Position numbers and translations under genes: made by a program
Notes under the pieces: model-generated
What the model was told of the DNA's origin: nothing
What the model saw: only the letters and a program-made list of their open reading frames with translations
Database searches by the model: none
Assembly (NCBI RefSeq): GCF_037975245.1
Contig: NC_092580.1
Coordinates: 25,023,501 to 25,087,500, forward strand
Origin: Apostichopus japonicus
Taxonomy: Eukaryota; Echinodermata; Holothuroidea; Aspidochirotida; Stichopodidae
Direction of reading: 5' to 3'
Length of the DNA: 64,000 bases
Shown: piece by piece, positions 12,301 through 27,100 of the stretch
Position numbering within the stretch: the first letter of the stretch is position 1
Layout: each line of letters begins with the position of its first letter

Positions 12301-15300
12301 GGCAAAAGACGTCATCACCCGGGTTTCGAACCACGGATGCAAAAGAGAGCCTCGATCATCAGCTCGCACAGTGCGCCAAGCCATCGCGCCACGGTATGGA
12401 CTGAGATATTAGGTGGATTAACTAATACTTACAGCTCCCCGTGTAGGCACTTGCTGTAAAAGATCGGCAAAAGACGTCATCACCCGGGTTTCGAACCACG
12501 GATGCAAAAGAGAGCCTCGATCATCAGCTCGCACAGTGCGCCAAGCCATCGCGCCACGGTATGGACTGAGATATTAGGTGGATTAACTAATACTTACAGC
12601 TCCCCGTGTAGGCACTTGCTGTAAAAGATCGGCAAAAGACGTCATCACCCGGGTTTCGAACCACGGATGCAAAAGAGAGCCTCGATCATCAGCTCGCACA
12701 GTGCGCCAAGCCATCGCGCCACGGTATGGACTGAGATATTAGGTGGATTAACTAATACTTACAGCTCCCCGTGTAGGCACTTGCTGTAAAAGATCGGCAA
12801 AAGACGTCATCACCCGGGTTTCGAACCACGGATGCAAAAGAGAGCCTCGATCATCAGCTCGCACAGTGCGCCAAGCCATCGCGCCACGGTATGGACTGAG
12901 ATATTAGGTGGATTAACTAATACTTACAGCTCCCCGTGTAGGCACTTGCTGTAAAAGATCGGCAAAAGACGTCATCACCCGGGTTTCGAACCACGGATGC
13001 AAAAGAGAGCCTCGATCATCAGCTCGCACAGTGCGCCAAGCCATCGCGCCACGGTATGGACTGAGATATTAGGTGGATTAACTAATACTTACAGCTCCCC
13101 GTGTAGGCACTTGCTGTAAAAGATCGGCAAAAGACGTCATCACCCGGGTTTCGAACCACGGATGCAAAAGAGAGCCTCGATCATCAGCTCGCACAGTGCG
13201 CCAAGCCATCGCGCCACGGTATGGACTGAGATATTAGGTGGATTAACTAATACTTACAGCTCCCCGTGTAGGCACTTGCTGTAAAAGATCGGCAAAAGAC
13301 GTCATCACCCGGGTTTCGAACCACGGATGCAAAAGAGAGCCTCGATCATCAGCTCGCACAGTGCGCCAAGCCATCGCGCCACGGTATGGACTGAGATATT
13401 AGGTGGATTAACTAATACTTACAGCTCCCCGTGTAGGCACTTGCTGTAAAAGATCGGCAAAAGACGTCATCACCCGGGTTTCGAACCACGGATGCAAAAG
13501 AGAGCCTCGATCATCAGCTCGCACAGTGCGCCAAGCCATCGCGCCACGGTATGGACTGAGATATTAGGTGGATTAACTAATACTTACAGCTCCCCGTGTA
13601 GGCACTTGCTGTAAAAGATCGGCAAAAGACGTCATCACCCGGGTTTCGAACCACGGATGCAAAAGAGAGCCTCGATCATCAGCTCGCACAGTGCGCCAAG
13701 CCATCGCGCCACGGTATGGACTGAGATATTAGGTGGATTAACTAATACTTACAGCTCCCCGTGTAGGCACTTGCTGTAAAAGATCGGCAAAAGACGTCAT
13801 CACCCGGGTTTCGAACCACGGATGCAAAAGAGAGCCTCGATCATCAGCTCGCACAGTGCGCCAAGCCATCGCGCCACGGTATGGACTGAGATATTAGGTG
13901 GATTAACTAATACTTACAGCTCCCCGTGTAGGCACTTGCTGTAAAAGATCGGCAAAAGACGTCATCACCCGGGTTTCGAACCACGGATGCAAAAGAGAGC
14001 CTCGATCATCAGCTCGCACAGTGCGCCAAGCCATCGCGCCACGGTATGGACTGAGATATTAGGTGGATTAACTAATACTTACAGCTCCCCGTGTAGGCAC
14101 TTGCTGTAAAAGATCGGCAAAAGACGTCATCACCCGGGTTTCGAACCACGGATGCAAAAGAGAGCCTCGATCATCAGCTCGCACAGTGCGCCAAGCCATC
14201 GCGCCACGGTATGGACTGAGATATTAGGTGGATTAACTAATACTTACAGCTCCCCGTGTAGGCACTTGCTGTAAAAGATCGGCAAAAGACGTCATCACCC
14301 GGGTTTCGAACCACGGATGCAAAAGAGAGCCTCGATCATCAGCTCGCACAGTGCGCCAAGCCATCGCGCCACGGTATGGACTGAGATATTAGGTGGATTA
14401 ACTAATACTTACAGCTCCCCGTGTAGGCACTTGCTGTAAAAGATCGGCAAAAGACGTCATCACCCGGGTTTCGAACCACGGATGCAAAAGAGAGCCTCGA
14501 TCATCAGCTCGCACAGTGCGCCAAGCCATCGCGCCACGGTATGGACTGAGATATTAGGTGGATTAACTAATACTTACAGCTCCCCGTGTAGGCACTTGCT
14601 GTAAAAGATCGGCAAAAGACGTCATCACCCGGGTTTCGAACCACGGATGCAAAAGAGAGCCTCGATCATCAGCTCGCACAGTGCGCCAAGCCATCGCGCC
14701 ACGGTATGGACTGAGATATTAGGTGGATTAACTAATACTTACAGCTCCCCGTGTAGGCACTTGCTGTAAAAGATCGGCAAAAGACGTCATCACCCGGGTT
14801 TCGAACCACGGATGCAAAAGAGAGCCTCGATCATCAGCTCGCACAGTGCGCCAAGCCATCGCGCCACGGTATGGACTGAGATATTAGGTGGATTAACTAA
14901 TACTTACAGCTCCCCGTGTAGGCACTTGCTGTAAAAGATCGGCAAAAGACGTCATCACCCGGGTTTCGAACCACGGATGCAAAAGAGAGCCTCGATCATC
15001 AGCTCGCACAGTGCGCCAAGCCATCGCGCCACGGTATGGACTGAGATATTAGGTGGATTAACTAATACTTACAGCTCCCCGTGTAGGCACTTGCTGTAAA
15101 AGATCGGCAAAAGACGTCATCACCCGGGTTTCGAACCACGGATGCAAAAGAGAGCCTCGATCATCAGCTCGCACAGTGCGCCAAGCCATCGCGCCACGGT
15201 ATGGACTGAGATATTAGGTGGATTAACTAATACTTACAGCTCCCCGTGTAGGCACTTGCTGTAAAAGATCGGCAAAAGACGTCATCACCCGGGTTTCGAA

Positions 15301-18300
15301 CCACGGATGCAAAAGAGAGCCTCGATCATCAGCTCGCACAGTGCGCCAAGCCATCGCGCCACCAATGGACTGAGATATTAGGTGGATTAACTAATACTTA
15401 CAGCTCCCCGTGTAGGCACTTGCTGTAAAAGATCGGCAAAAGACGTCATCACCCGGGTTTCGAACCACGGATGCAAAAGAGAGCCTCGATCATCAGCTCG
15501 CACAGTGCGCCAAGCCATCGCGCCACGGTATGGACTGAGATATTAGGTGGATTAACTAATACTTACAGCTCCCCGTGTAGGCACTTGCTGTAAAAGATCG
15601 GCAAAAGACGTCATCACCCGGGTTTCGAACCACGGATGCAAAAGAGAGCCTCGATCATCAGCTCGCACAGTGCGCCAAGCCATCGCGCCACGGTATGGAC
15701 TGAGATATTAGGTGGATTAACTAATACTTACAGCTCCCCGTGTAGGCACTTGCTGTAAAAGATCGGCAAAAGACGTCATCACCCGGGTTTCGAACCACGG
15801 ATGCAAAAGAGAGCCTCGATCATCAGCTCGCACAGTGCGCCAAGCCATCGCGCCACGGTATGGACTGAGATATTAGGTGGATTAACTAATACTTACAGCT
15901 CCCCGTGTAGGCACTTGCTGTAAAAGATCGGCAAAAGACGTCATCACCCGGGTTTCGAACCACGGATGCAAAAGAGAGCCTCGATCATCAGCTCGCACAG
16001 TGCGCCAAGCCATCGCGCCACGGTATGGACTGAGATATTAGGTGGATTAACTAATACTTACAGCTCCCCGTGTAGGCACTTGCTGTAAAAGATCGGCAAA
16101 AGACGTCATCACCCGGGTTTCGAACCACGGATGCAAAAGAGAGCCTCGATCATCAGCTCGCACAGTGCGCCAAGCCATCGCGCCACTGTATGGACTGAGA
16201 TATTAGGTGGATTAACTAATACTTACAGCTCCCCGTGTAGGCACTTGCTGTAAAAGATCGGCAAAAGACGTCATCACCCGGGTTTCGAACCACGGATGCA
16301 AAAGAGAGCCTCGATCATCAGCTCGCACAGTGCGCCAAGCCATCGCGCCACTGTATGGACTGAGATATTAGGTGGATTAACTAATACTTACAGCTCCCCG
16401 TGTAGGCACTTGCTGTAAAAGATCGGCAAAAGACGTCATCACCCGGGTTTCGAACCACGGATGCAAAAGAGAGCCTCGATCATCAGCTCGCACAGTGCGC
16501 CAAGCCATCGCGCCACCAATGGACTGAGATATTAGGTGGATTAACTAATACTTACAGCTCCCCGTGTAGGCACTTGCTGTAAAAGATCGGCAAAAGACGT
16601 CATCACCCGGGTTTCGAACCACGGATGCAAAAGAGAGCCTCGATCATCAGCTCGCACAGTGCGCCAAGCCATCGCGCCACGGTATGGACTGAGATATTAG
16701 GTGGATTAACTAATACTTACAGCTCCCCGTGTAGGCACTTGCTGTAAAAGATCGGCAAAAGACGTCATCACCCGGGTTTCGAACCACGGATGCAAAAGAG
16801 AGCCTCGATCATCAGCTCGCACAGTGCGCCAAGCCATCGCGCCACGGTATGGACTGAGATATTAGGTGGATTAACTAATACTTACAGCTCCCCGTGTAGG
16901 CACTTGCTGTAAAAGATCGGCAAAAGACGTCATCACCCGGGTTTCGAACCACGGATGCAAAAGAGAGCCTCGATCATCAGCTCGCACAGTGCGCCAAGCC
17001 ATCGCGCCACGGTATGGACTGAGATATTAGGTGGATTAACTAATACTTACAGCTCCCCGTGTAGGCACTTGCTGTAAAAGATCGGCAAAAGACGTCATCA
17101 CCCGGGTTTCGAACCACGGATGCAAAAGAGAGCCTCGATCATCAGCTCGCACAGTGCGCCAAGCCATCGCGCCACGGTATGGACTGAGATATTAGGTGGA
17201 TTAACTAATACTTACAGCTCCCCGTGTAGGCACTTGCTGTAAAAGATCGGCAAAAGACGTCATCACCCGGGTTTCGAACCACGGATGCAAAAGAGAGCCT
17301 CGATCATCAGCTCGCACAGTGCGCCAAGCCATCGCGCCACGGTATGGACTGAGATATTAGGTGGATTAACTAATACTTACAGCTCCCCGTGTAGGCACTT
17401 GCTGTAAAAGATCGGCAAAAGACGTCATCACCCGGGTTTCGAACCACGGATGCAAAAGAGAGCCTCGATCATCAGCTCGCACAGTGCGCCAAGCCATCGC
17501 GCCACGGTATGGACTGAGATATTAGGTGGATTAACTAATACTTACAGCTCCCCGTGTAGGCACTTGCTGTAAAAGATCGGCAAAAGACGTCATCACCCGG
17601 GTTTCGAACCACGGATGCAAAAGAGAGCCTCGATCATCAGCTCGCACAGTGCGCCAAGCCATCGCGCCACGGTATGGACTGAGATATTAGGTGGATTAAC
17701 TAATACTTACAGCTCCCCGTGTAGGCACTTGCTGTAAAAGATCGGCAAAAGACGTCATCACCCGGGTTTCGAACCACGGATGCAAAAGAGAGCCTCGATC
17801 ATCAGCTCGCACAGTGCGCCAAGCCATCGCGCCACGGTATGGACTGAGATATTAGGTGGATTAACTAATACTTACAGCTCCCCGTGTAGGCACTTGCTGT
17901 AAAAGATCGGCAAAAGACGTCATCACCCGGGTTTCGAACCACGGATGCAAAAGAGAGCCTCGATCATCAGCTCGCACAGTGCGCCAAGCCATCGCGCCAC
18001 GGTATGGACTGAGATATTAGGTGGATTAACTAATACTTACAGCTCCCCGTGTAGGCACTTGCTGTAAAAGATCGGCAAAAGACGTCATCACCCGGGTTTC
18101 GAACCACGGATGCAAAAGAGAGCCTCGATCATCAGCTCGCACAGTGCGCCAAGCCATCGCGCCACGGTATGGACTGAGATATTAGGTGGATTAACTAATA
18201 CTTACAGCTCCCCGTGTAGGCACTTGCTGTAAAAGATCGGCAAAAGACGTCATCACCCGGGTTTCGAACCACGGATGCAAAAGAGAGCCTCGATCATCAG

Positions 18301-20320
18301 CTCGCACAGTGCGCCAAGCCATCGCGCCACGGTATGGACTGAGATATTAGGTGGATTAACTAATACTTACAGCTCCCCGTGTAGGCACTTGCTGTAAAAG
18401 ATCGGCAAAAGACGTCATCACCCGGGTTTCGAACCACGGATGCAAAAGAGAGCCTCGATCATCAGCTCGCACAGTGCGCCAAGCCATCGCGCCACGGTAT
18501 GGACTGAGATATTAGGTGGATTAACTAATACTTACAGCTCCCCGTGTAGGCACTTGCTGTAAAAGATCGGCAAAAGACGTCATCACCCGGGTTTCGAACC
18601 ACGGATGCAAAAGAGAGCCTCGATCATCAGCTCGCACAGTGCGCCAAGCCATCGCGCCACGGTATGGACTGAGATATTAGGTGGATTAACTAATACTTAC
18701 AGCTCCCCGTGTAGGCACTTGCTGTAAAAGATCGGCAAAAGACGTCATCACCCGGGTTTCGAACCACGGATGCAAAAGAGAGCCTCGATCATCAGCTCGC
18801 ACAGTGCGCCAAGCCATCGCGCCACGGTATGGACTGAGATATTAGGTGGATTAACTAATACTTACAGCTCCCCGTGTAGGCACTTGCTGTAAAAGATCGG
18901 CAAAAGACGTCATCACCCGGGTTTCGAACCACGGATGCAAAAGAGAGCCTCGATCATCAGCTCGCACAGTGCGCCAAGCCATCGCGCCACGGTATGGACT
19001 GAGATATTAGGTGGATTAACTAATACTTACAGCTCCCCGTGTAGGCACTTGCTGTAAAAGATCGGCAAAAGACGTCATCACCCGGGTTTCGAACCACGGA
19101 TGCAAAAGAGAGCCTCGATCATCAGCTCGCACAGTGCGCCAAGCCATCGCGCCACGGTATGGACTGAGATATTAGGTGGATTAACTAATACTTACAGCTC
19201 CCCGTGTAGGCACTTGCTGTAAAAGATCGGCAAAAGACGTCATCACCCGGGTTTCGAACCACGGATGCAAAAGAGAGCCTCGATCATCAGCTCGCACAGT
19301 GCGCCAAGCCATCACGCCACGGTATGGACTGAGATATTAGGTGGATTAACTAATACTTACAGCTCCCCGTGTAGGCACTTGCTGTAAAAGATCGGCAAAA
19401 GACGTCATCACCCGGGTTTCGAACCACGGATGCAAAAGAGAGCCTCGATCATCAGCTCGCACAGTGCGCCAAGCCATCGCGCCACGGTATGGACTGAGAT
19501 ATTAGGTGGATTAACTAATACTTACAGCTCCCCGTGTAGGCACTTGCTGTAAAAGATCGGCAAAAGACGTCATCACCCGGGTTTCGAACCACGGATGCAA
19601 AAGAGAGCCTCGATCATCAGCTCGCACAGTGCGCCAAGCCATCGCGCCACGGTATGGACTGAGATATTAGGTGGATTAACTAATACTTACAGCTCCCCGT
19701 GTAGGCACTTGCTGTAAAAGATCGGCAAAAGACGTCATCACCCGGGTTTCGAACCACGGATGCAAAAGAGAGCCTCGATCATCAGCTCGCACAGTGCGCC
19801 AAGCCATCGCGCCACGGTATGGACTGAGATATTAGGTGGATTAACTAATACTTACAGCTCCCCGTGTAGGCACTTGCTGTAAAAGATCGGCAAAAGACGT
19901 CATCACCCGGGTTTCGAACCACGGATGCAAAAGAGAGCCTCGATCATCAGCTCGCACAGTGCGCCAAGCCATCGCGCCACGGTATGGACTGAGATATTAG
20001 GTGGATTAACTAATACTTACAGCTCCCCGTGTAGGCACTTGCTGTAAAAGATCGGCAAAAGACGTCATCACCCGGGTTTCGAACCACGGATGCAAAAGAG
20101 AGCCTCGATCATCAGCTCGCACAGTGCGCCAAGCCATCGCGCCACGGTATGGACTGAGATATTAGGTGGATTAACTAATACTTACAGCTCCCCGTGTAGG
20201 CACTTGCTGTAAAAGATCGGCAAAAGACGTCATCACCCGGGTTTCGAACCACGGATGCAAAAGAGAGCCTCGATCATCAGCTCGCACAGTGCGCCAAGCC
20301 ATCGCGCCACGGTATGGACT

Positions 20321-21150
20321 GAGCTATTAGGTGGATTAACTAATACTTACAGCTCCCCGTGTAGGCACTTGCTGTAAAAGATCGGCAAAAGACGTCATCA
20401 CCCGGGTTTCGAACCACGGATGCAAAAGAGAGCCTCGATCATCAGCTCGCACAGTGCGCCAAGCCATCGCGCCACGGTATGGACTGAGCTATTAGGTGGA
20501 TTAACTAATACTTACAGCTCCCCGTGTAGGCACTTGCTGTAAAAGATCGGCAAAAGACGTCATCACCCGGGTTTCGAACCACGGATGCAAAAGAGAGCCT
20601 CGATCATCAGCTCGCACAGTGCGCCAAGCCATCGCGCCACGGTATGGACTGAGCTATTAGGTGGATTAACTAATACTTACAGCTCCCCGTGTAGGCACTT
20701 GCTGTAAAAGATCGGCAAAAGACGTCATCACCCGGGTTTCGAACCACGGATGCAAAAGAGAGCCTCGATCATCAGCTCGCACAGTGCGCCAAGCCATCGC
20801 GCCACGGTATGGACTGAGCTATTAGGTGGATTAACTAATACTTACAGCTCCCCGTGTAGGCACTTGCTGTAAAAGATCGGCAAAAGACGTCATCACCCGG
20901 GTTTCGAACCACGGATGCAAAAGAGAGCCTCGATCATCAGCTCGCACAGTGCGCCAAGCCATCGCGCCACGGTATGGACTGAGCTATTAGGTGGATTAAC
21001 TAATACTTACAGCTCCCCGTGTAGGCACTTGCTGTAAAAGATCGGCAAAAGACGTCATCACCCGGGTTTCGAACCACGGATGCAAAAGAGAGCCTCGATC
21101 ATCAGCTCGCACAGTGCGCCAAGCCATCGCGCCACGGTATGGACTGAGCT
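20321..21150. repeat. Run of six units sharing the gagct variant
   Basis: Six consecutive units (variant at about 20321, 20486, 20651, 20816, 20981 and 21146) have gagCtattagg where neighbours have gagAtattagg. No other unit in the first 45 kb that I checked has it, though it reappears in edge cassettes after 47.3 kb. A variant confined to adjacent units indicates local tandem duplication of one changed unit. Confidence 0.85.
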
Positions 21151-24100
21151 ATTAGGTGGATTAACTAATACTTACAGCTCCCCGTGTAGGCACTTGCTGT
21201 AAAAGATCGGCAAAAGACGTCATCACCCGGGTTTCGAACCACGGATGCAAAAGAGAGCCTCGATCATCAGCTCGCACAGTGCGCCAAGCCATCGCGCCAC
21301 GGTATGGACTGAGATATTAGGTGGATTAACTAATACTTACAGCTCCCCGTGTAGGCACTTGCTGTAAAAGATCGGCAAAAGACGTCATCACCCGGGTTTC
21401 GAACCACGGATGCAAAAGAGAGCCTCGATCATCAGCTCGCACAGTGCGCCAAGCCATCGCGCCACGGTATGGACTGAGATATTAGGTGGATTAACTAATA
21501 CTTACAGCTCCCCGTGTAGGCACTTGCTGTAAAAGATCGGCAAAAGACGTCATCACCCGGGTTTCGAACCACGGATGCAAAAGAGAGCCTCGATCATCAG
21601 CTCGCACAGTGCGCCAAGCCATCGCGCCACGGTATGGACTGAGATATTAGGTGGATTAACTAATACTTACAGCTCCCCGTGTAGGCACTTGCTGTAAAAG
21701 ATCGGCAAAAGACGTCATCACCCGGGTTTCGAACCACGGATGCAAAAGAGAGCCTCGATCATCAGCTCGCACAGTGCGCCAAGCCATCGCGCCACGGTAT
21801 GGACTGAGATATTAGGTGGATTAACTAATACTTACAGCTCCCCGTGTAGGCACTTGCTGTAAAAGATCGGCAAAAGACGTCATCACCCGGGTTTCGAACC
21901 ACGGATGCAAAAGAGAGCCTCGATCATCAGCTCGCACAGTGCGCCAAGCCATCGCGCCACGGTATGGACTGAGATATTAGGTGGATTAACTAATACTTAC
22001 AGCTCCCCGTGTAGGCACTTGCTGTAAAAGATCGGCAAAAGACGTCATCACCCGGGTTTCGAACCACGGATGCAAAAGAGAGCCTCGATCATCAGCTCGC
22101 ACAGTGCGCCAAGCCATCGCGCCACGGTATGGACTGAGATATTAGGTGGATTAACTAATACTTACAGCTCCCCGTGTAGGCACTTGCTGTAAAAGATCGG
22201 CAAAAGACGTCATCACCCGGGTTTCGAACCACGGATGCAAAAGAGAGCCTCGATCATCAGCTCGCACAGTGCGCCAAGCCATCGCGCCACGGTATGGACT
22301 GAGATATTAGGTGGATTAACTAATACTTACAGCTCCCCGTGTAGGCACTTGCTGTAAAAGATCGGCAAAAGACGTCATCACCCGGGTTTCGAACCACGGA
22401 TGCAAAAGAGAGCCTCGATCATCAGCTCGCACAGTGCGCCAAGCCATCGCGCCACGGTATGGACTGAGATATTAGGTGGATTAACTAATACTTACAGCTC
22501 CCCGTGTAGGCACTTGCTGTAAAAGATCGGCAAAAGACGTCATCACCCGGGTTTCGAACCACGGATGCAAAAGAGAGCCTCGATCATCAGCTCGCACAGT
22601 GCGCCAAGCCATCGCGCCACGGTATGGACTGAGATATTAGGTGGATTAACTAATACTTACAGCTCCCCGTGTAGGCACTTGCTGTAAAAGATCGGCAAAA
22701 GACGTCATCACCCGGGTTTCGAACCACGGATGCAAAAGAGAGCCTCGATCATCAGCTCGCACAGTGCGCCAAGCCATCGCGCCACGGTATGGACTGAGAT
22801 ATTAGGTGGATTAACTAATACTTACAGCTCCCCGTGTAGGCACTTGCTGTAAAAGATCGGCAAAAGACGTCATCACCCGGGTTTCGAACCACGGATGCAA
22901 AAGAGAGCCTCGATCATCAGCTCGCACAGTGCGCCAAGCCATCGCGCCACGGTATGGACTGAGATATTAGGTGGATTAACTAATACTTACAGCTCCCCGT
23001 GTAGGCACTTGCTGTAAAAGATCGGCAAAAGACGTCATCACCCGGGTTTCGAACCACGGATGCAAAAGAGAGCCTCGATCATCAGCTCGCACAGTGCGCC
23101 AAGCCATCGCGCCACGGTATGGACTGAGATATTAGGTGGATTAACTAAACTTACAGCTCCCCGTGTAGGCACTTGCTGTAAAAGATCGGCAAAAGACGTC
23201 ATCACCCGGGTTTCGAACCACGGATGCAAAAGAGAGCCTCGATCATCAGCTCGCACAGTGCGCCAAGCCATCGCGCCACGGTATGGACTGAGATATTAGG
23301 TGGATTAACTAATACTTACAGCTCCACGTGTAGGCACTTGCTGTAAAAGATCGGCAAAAGACGTCATCACCCGGGTTTCGAACCACGGATGCAAAAGAGA
23401 GCCTCGATCATCAGCTCGCACAGTGCGCCAAGCCATCGCGCCACGGTCTGGACTGAGATATTAGGTGGATTAACTAATACTTACAGCTCCACGTGTAGGC
23501 ACTTGCTGTAAAAGATCGGCAAAAGACGTCATCACCCGGGTTTCGAACCACGGATGCAAAAGAGAGCCTCGATCATCAGCTCGCACAGTGCGCCAAGCCA
23601 TCGCGCCACGGTCTGGACTGAGATATTAGGTGGATTAACTAATACTTACAGCTCCCCGTGTAGGCACTTGCTGTAAAAGATCGGCAAAAGACGTCATCAC
23701 CCGGGTTTCGAACCACGGATGCAAAAGAGAGCCTCGATCATCAGCTCGCACAGTGCGCCAAGCCATCGCGCCACGGTCTGGACTGAGATATTAGGTGGAT
23801 TAACTAATACTTACAGCTCCCCGTGTAGGCACTTGCTGTAAAAGATCGGCAAAAGACGTCATCACCCGGGTTTCGAACCACGGATGCAAAAGAGAGCCTC
23901 GATCATCAGCTCGCACAGTGCGCCAAGCCATCGCGCCACGGTCTGGACTGAGATATTAGGTGGATTAACTAATACTTACAGCTCCCCGTGTAGGCACTTG
24001 CTGTAAAAGATCGGCAAAAGACGTCATCACCCGGGTTTCGAACCACGGATGCAAAAGAGAGCCTCGATCATCAGCTCGCACAGTGCGCCAAGCCATCGCG

Positions 24101-27100
24101 CCACGGTATGGACTGAGATATAAGGTGGATTAACTAATACTTACAGCTCCCCGTGTAGGCACTTGCTGTAAAAGATCGGCAAAAGACGTCATCACCCGGG
24201 TTTCGAACCACGGATGCAAAAGAGAGCCTCGATCATCAGCTCGCACAGTGCGCCAAGCCATCGCGCCACGGTATGGACTGAGATATTAGGTGGATTAACT
24301 AATACTTACAGCTCCCCGTGTAGGCACTTGCTGTAAAAGATCGGCAAAAGACGTCATCACCCGGGTTTCGAACCACGGATGCAAAAGAGAGCCTCGATCA
24401 TCAGCTCGCACAGTGCGCCAAGCCATCGCGCCACGGTATGGACTGAGATATTAGGTGGATTAACTAATACTTACAGCTCCCCGTGTAGGCACTTGCTGTA
24501 AAAGATCGGCAAAAGACGTCATCACCCGGGTTTCGAACCACGGATGCAAAAGAGAGCCTCGATCATCAGCTCGCACAGTGCGCCAAGCCATCGCGCCACG
24601 GTATGGACTGAGATATTAGGTGGATTAACTAATACTTACAGCTCCCCGTGTAGGCACTTGCTGTAAAAGATCGGCAAAAGACGTCATCACCCGGGTTTCG
24701 AACCACGGATGCAAAAGAGAGCCTCGATCATCAGCTCGCACAGTGCGCGAAGCCATCGCGCCACGGTATGGACTGAGATATTAGGTGGATTAACTAATAC
24801 TTACAGCTCCCCGTGTAGGCACTTGCTGTAAAAGATCGGCAAAAGACGTCATCACCCGGGTTTCGAACCACGGATGCAAAAGAGAGCCTCGATCATCAGC
24901 TCGCACAGTGCGCGAAGCCATCGCGCCACGGTATGGACTGAGATATTAGGTGGATTAACTAATACTTACAGCTCCCCGTGTAGGCACTTGCTGTAAAAGA
25001 TCGGCAAAAGACGTCATCACCCGGGTTTCGAACCACGGATGCAAAAGAGAGCCTCGATCATCAGCTCGCACAGTGCGCCAAGCCATCGCGCCACGGTATG
25101 GACTGAGATATTAGGTGGATTAACTAATACTTACAGCTCCCCGTGTAGGCACTTGCTGTAAAAGATCGGCAAAAGACGTCATCACCCGGGTTTCGAACCA
25201 CGGATGCAAAAGAGAGCCTCGATCATCAGCTCGCACAGTGCGCCAAGCCATCGCGCCACTGTATGGACTGAGATATTAGGTGGATTAACTAATACTTACA
25301 GCTCCCCGTGTAGGCACTTGCTGTAAAAGATCGGCAAAAGACGTCATCACCCGGGTTTCGAACCACGGATGCAAAAGAGAGCCTCGATCATCAGCTCGCA
25401 CAGTGCGCCAAGCCATCGCGCCACTGTATGGACTGAGATATTAGGTGGATTAACTAATACTTACAGCTCCCCGTGTAGGCACTTGCTGTAAAAGATCGGC
25501 AAAAGACGTCATCACCCGGGTTTCGAACCACGGATGCAAAAGAGAGCCTCGATCATCAGCTCGCACAGTGCGCCAAGCCATCGCGCCACTGTATGGACTG
25601 AGATATTAGGTGGATTAACTAATACTTACAGCTCCCCGTGTAGGCACTTGCTGTAAAAGATCGGCAAAAGACGTCATCACCCGGGTTTCGAACCACGGAT
25701 GCAAAAGAGAGCCTCGATCATCAGCTCGCACAGTGCGCCAAGCCATCGCGCCACGGTATGGACTGAGATATTAGGTGGATTAACTAATACTTACAGCTCC
25801 ACGTGTAGGCACTTGCTGTAAAAGATCGGCAAAAGACGTCATCACCCGGGTTTCGAACCACGGATGCAAAAGAGAGCCTCGATCATCAGCTCGCACAGTG
25901 CGCCAAGCCATCGCGCCACTGTATGGACTGAGATATTAGGTGGATTAACTAATACTTACAGCTCCCCGTGTAGGCACTTGCTGTAAAAGATCGGCAAAAG
26001 ACGTCATCACCCGGGTTTCGAACCACGGATGCAAAAGAGAGCCTCGATCATCAGCTCGCACAGTGCGCCAAGCCATCGCGCCACTGTATGGACTGAGATA
26101 TTAGGTGGATTAACTAATACTTACAGCTCCCCGTGTAGGCACTTGCTGTAAAAGATCGGCAAAAGACGTCATCACCCGGGTTTCGAACCACGGATGCAAA
26201 AGAGAGCCTCGATCATCAGCTCGCACAGTGCGCCAAGCCATCGCGCCACGGTATGGACTGAGATATTAGGTGGATTAACTAATACTTACAGCTCCACGTG
26301 TAGGCACTTGCTGTAAAAGATCGGCAAAAGACGTCATCACCCGGGTTTCGAACCACGGATGCAAAAGAGAGCCTCGATCATCAGCTCGCACAGTGCGCCA
26401 AGCCATCGCGCCACGGTATGGACTTAGATATTAGGTGGATTAACTAATACTTACAGCTCCCCGTGTAGGCACTTGCTGTAAAAGATCGGCAAAAGACGTC
26501 ATCACCCGGGTTTCGAACCACGGATGCAAAAGAGAGCCTCGACCATCAGCTCGCACAGTGCGCCAAGCCATCGCGCCACGGTATGGACTGAGATATTAGG
26601 TGGATTAACTAATACTTACAGCTCCCCGTGTAGGCACTTGCTGTAAAAGATCGGCAAAAGACGTCATCACCCGGGTTTCGAACCACGGATGCAAAAGAGA
26701 GCCTCGACCATCAGCTCGCACAGTGCGCCAAGCCATCGCGCCACGGTATGGACTGAGATATTAGGTGGATTAACTAATACTTACAGCTCCCCGTGTAGGC
26801 ACTTGCTGTAAAAGATCGGCAAAAGACGTCATCACCCGGGTTTCGAACCACGGATGCAAAAGAGAGCCTCGATCATCAGCTCGCACAGTGCGCCAAGCCA
26901 TCGCGCCACGGTATGGACTGAGATATTAGGTGGATTAACTAATACTTACAGCTCCCCGTGTAGGCACTTGCTGTAAAAGATCGGCAAAAGACGTCATCAC
27001 CCGGGTTTCGAACCACGGATGCAAAAGAGAGCCTCGATCATCAGCTCGCACAGTGCGCCAAGCCATCGCGCCACGGTATGGACTGAGATATTAGGTGGAT

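Noticed and set aside
23038-23299. Small ORFs on both strands inside the satellite
   Set aside because: They exist only because a 1-bp deletion near 23148 shifts stops; other units lack them and the sequence is plain satellite.
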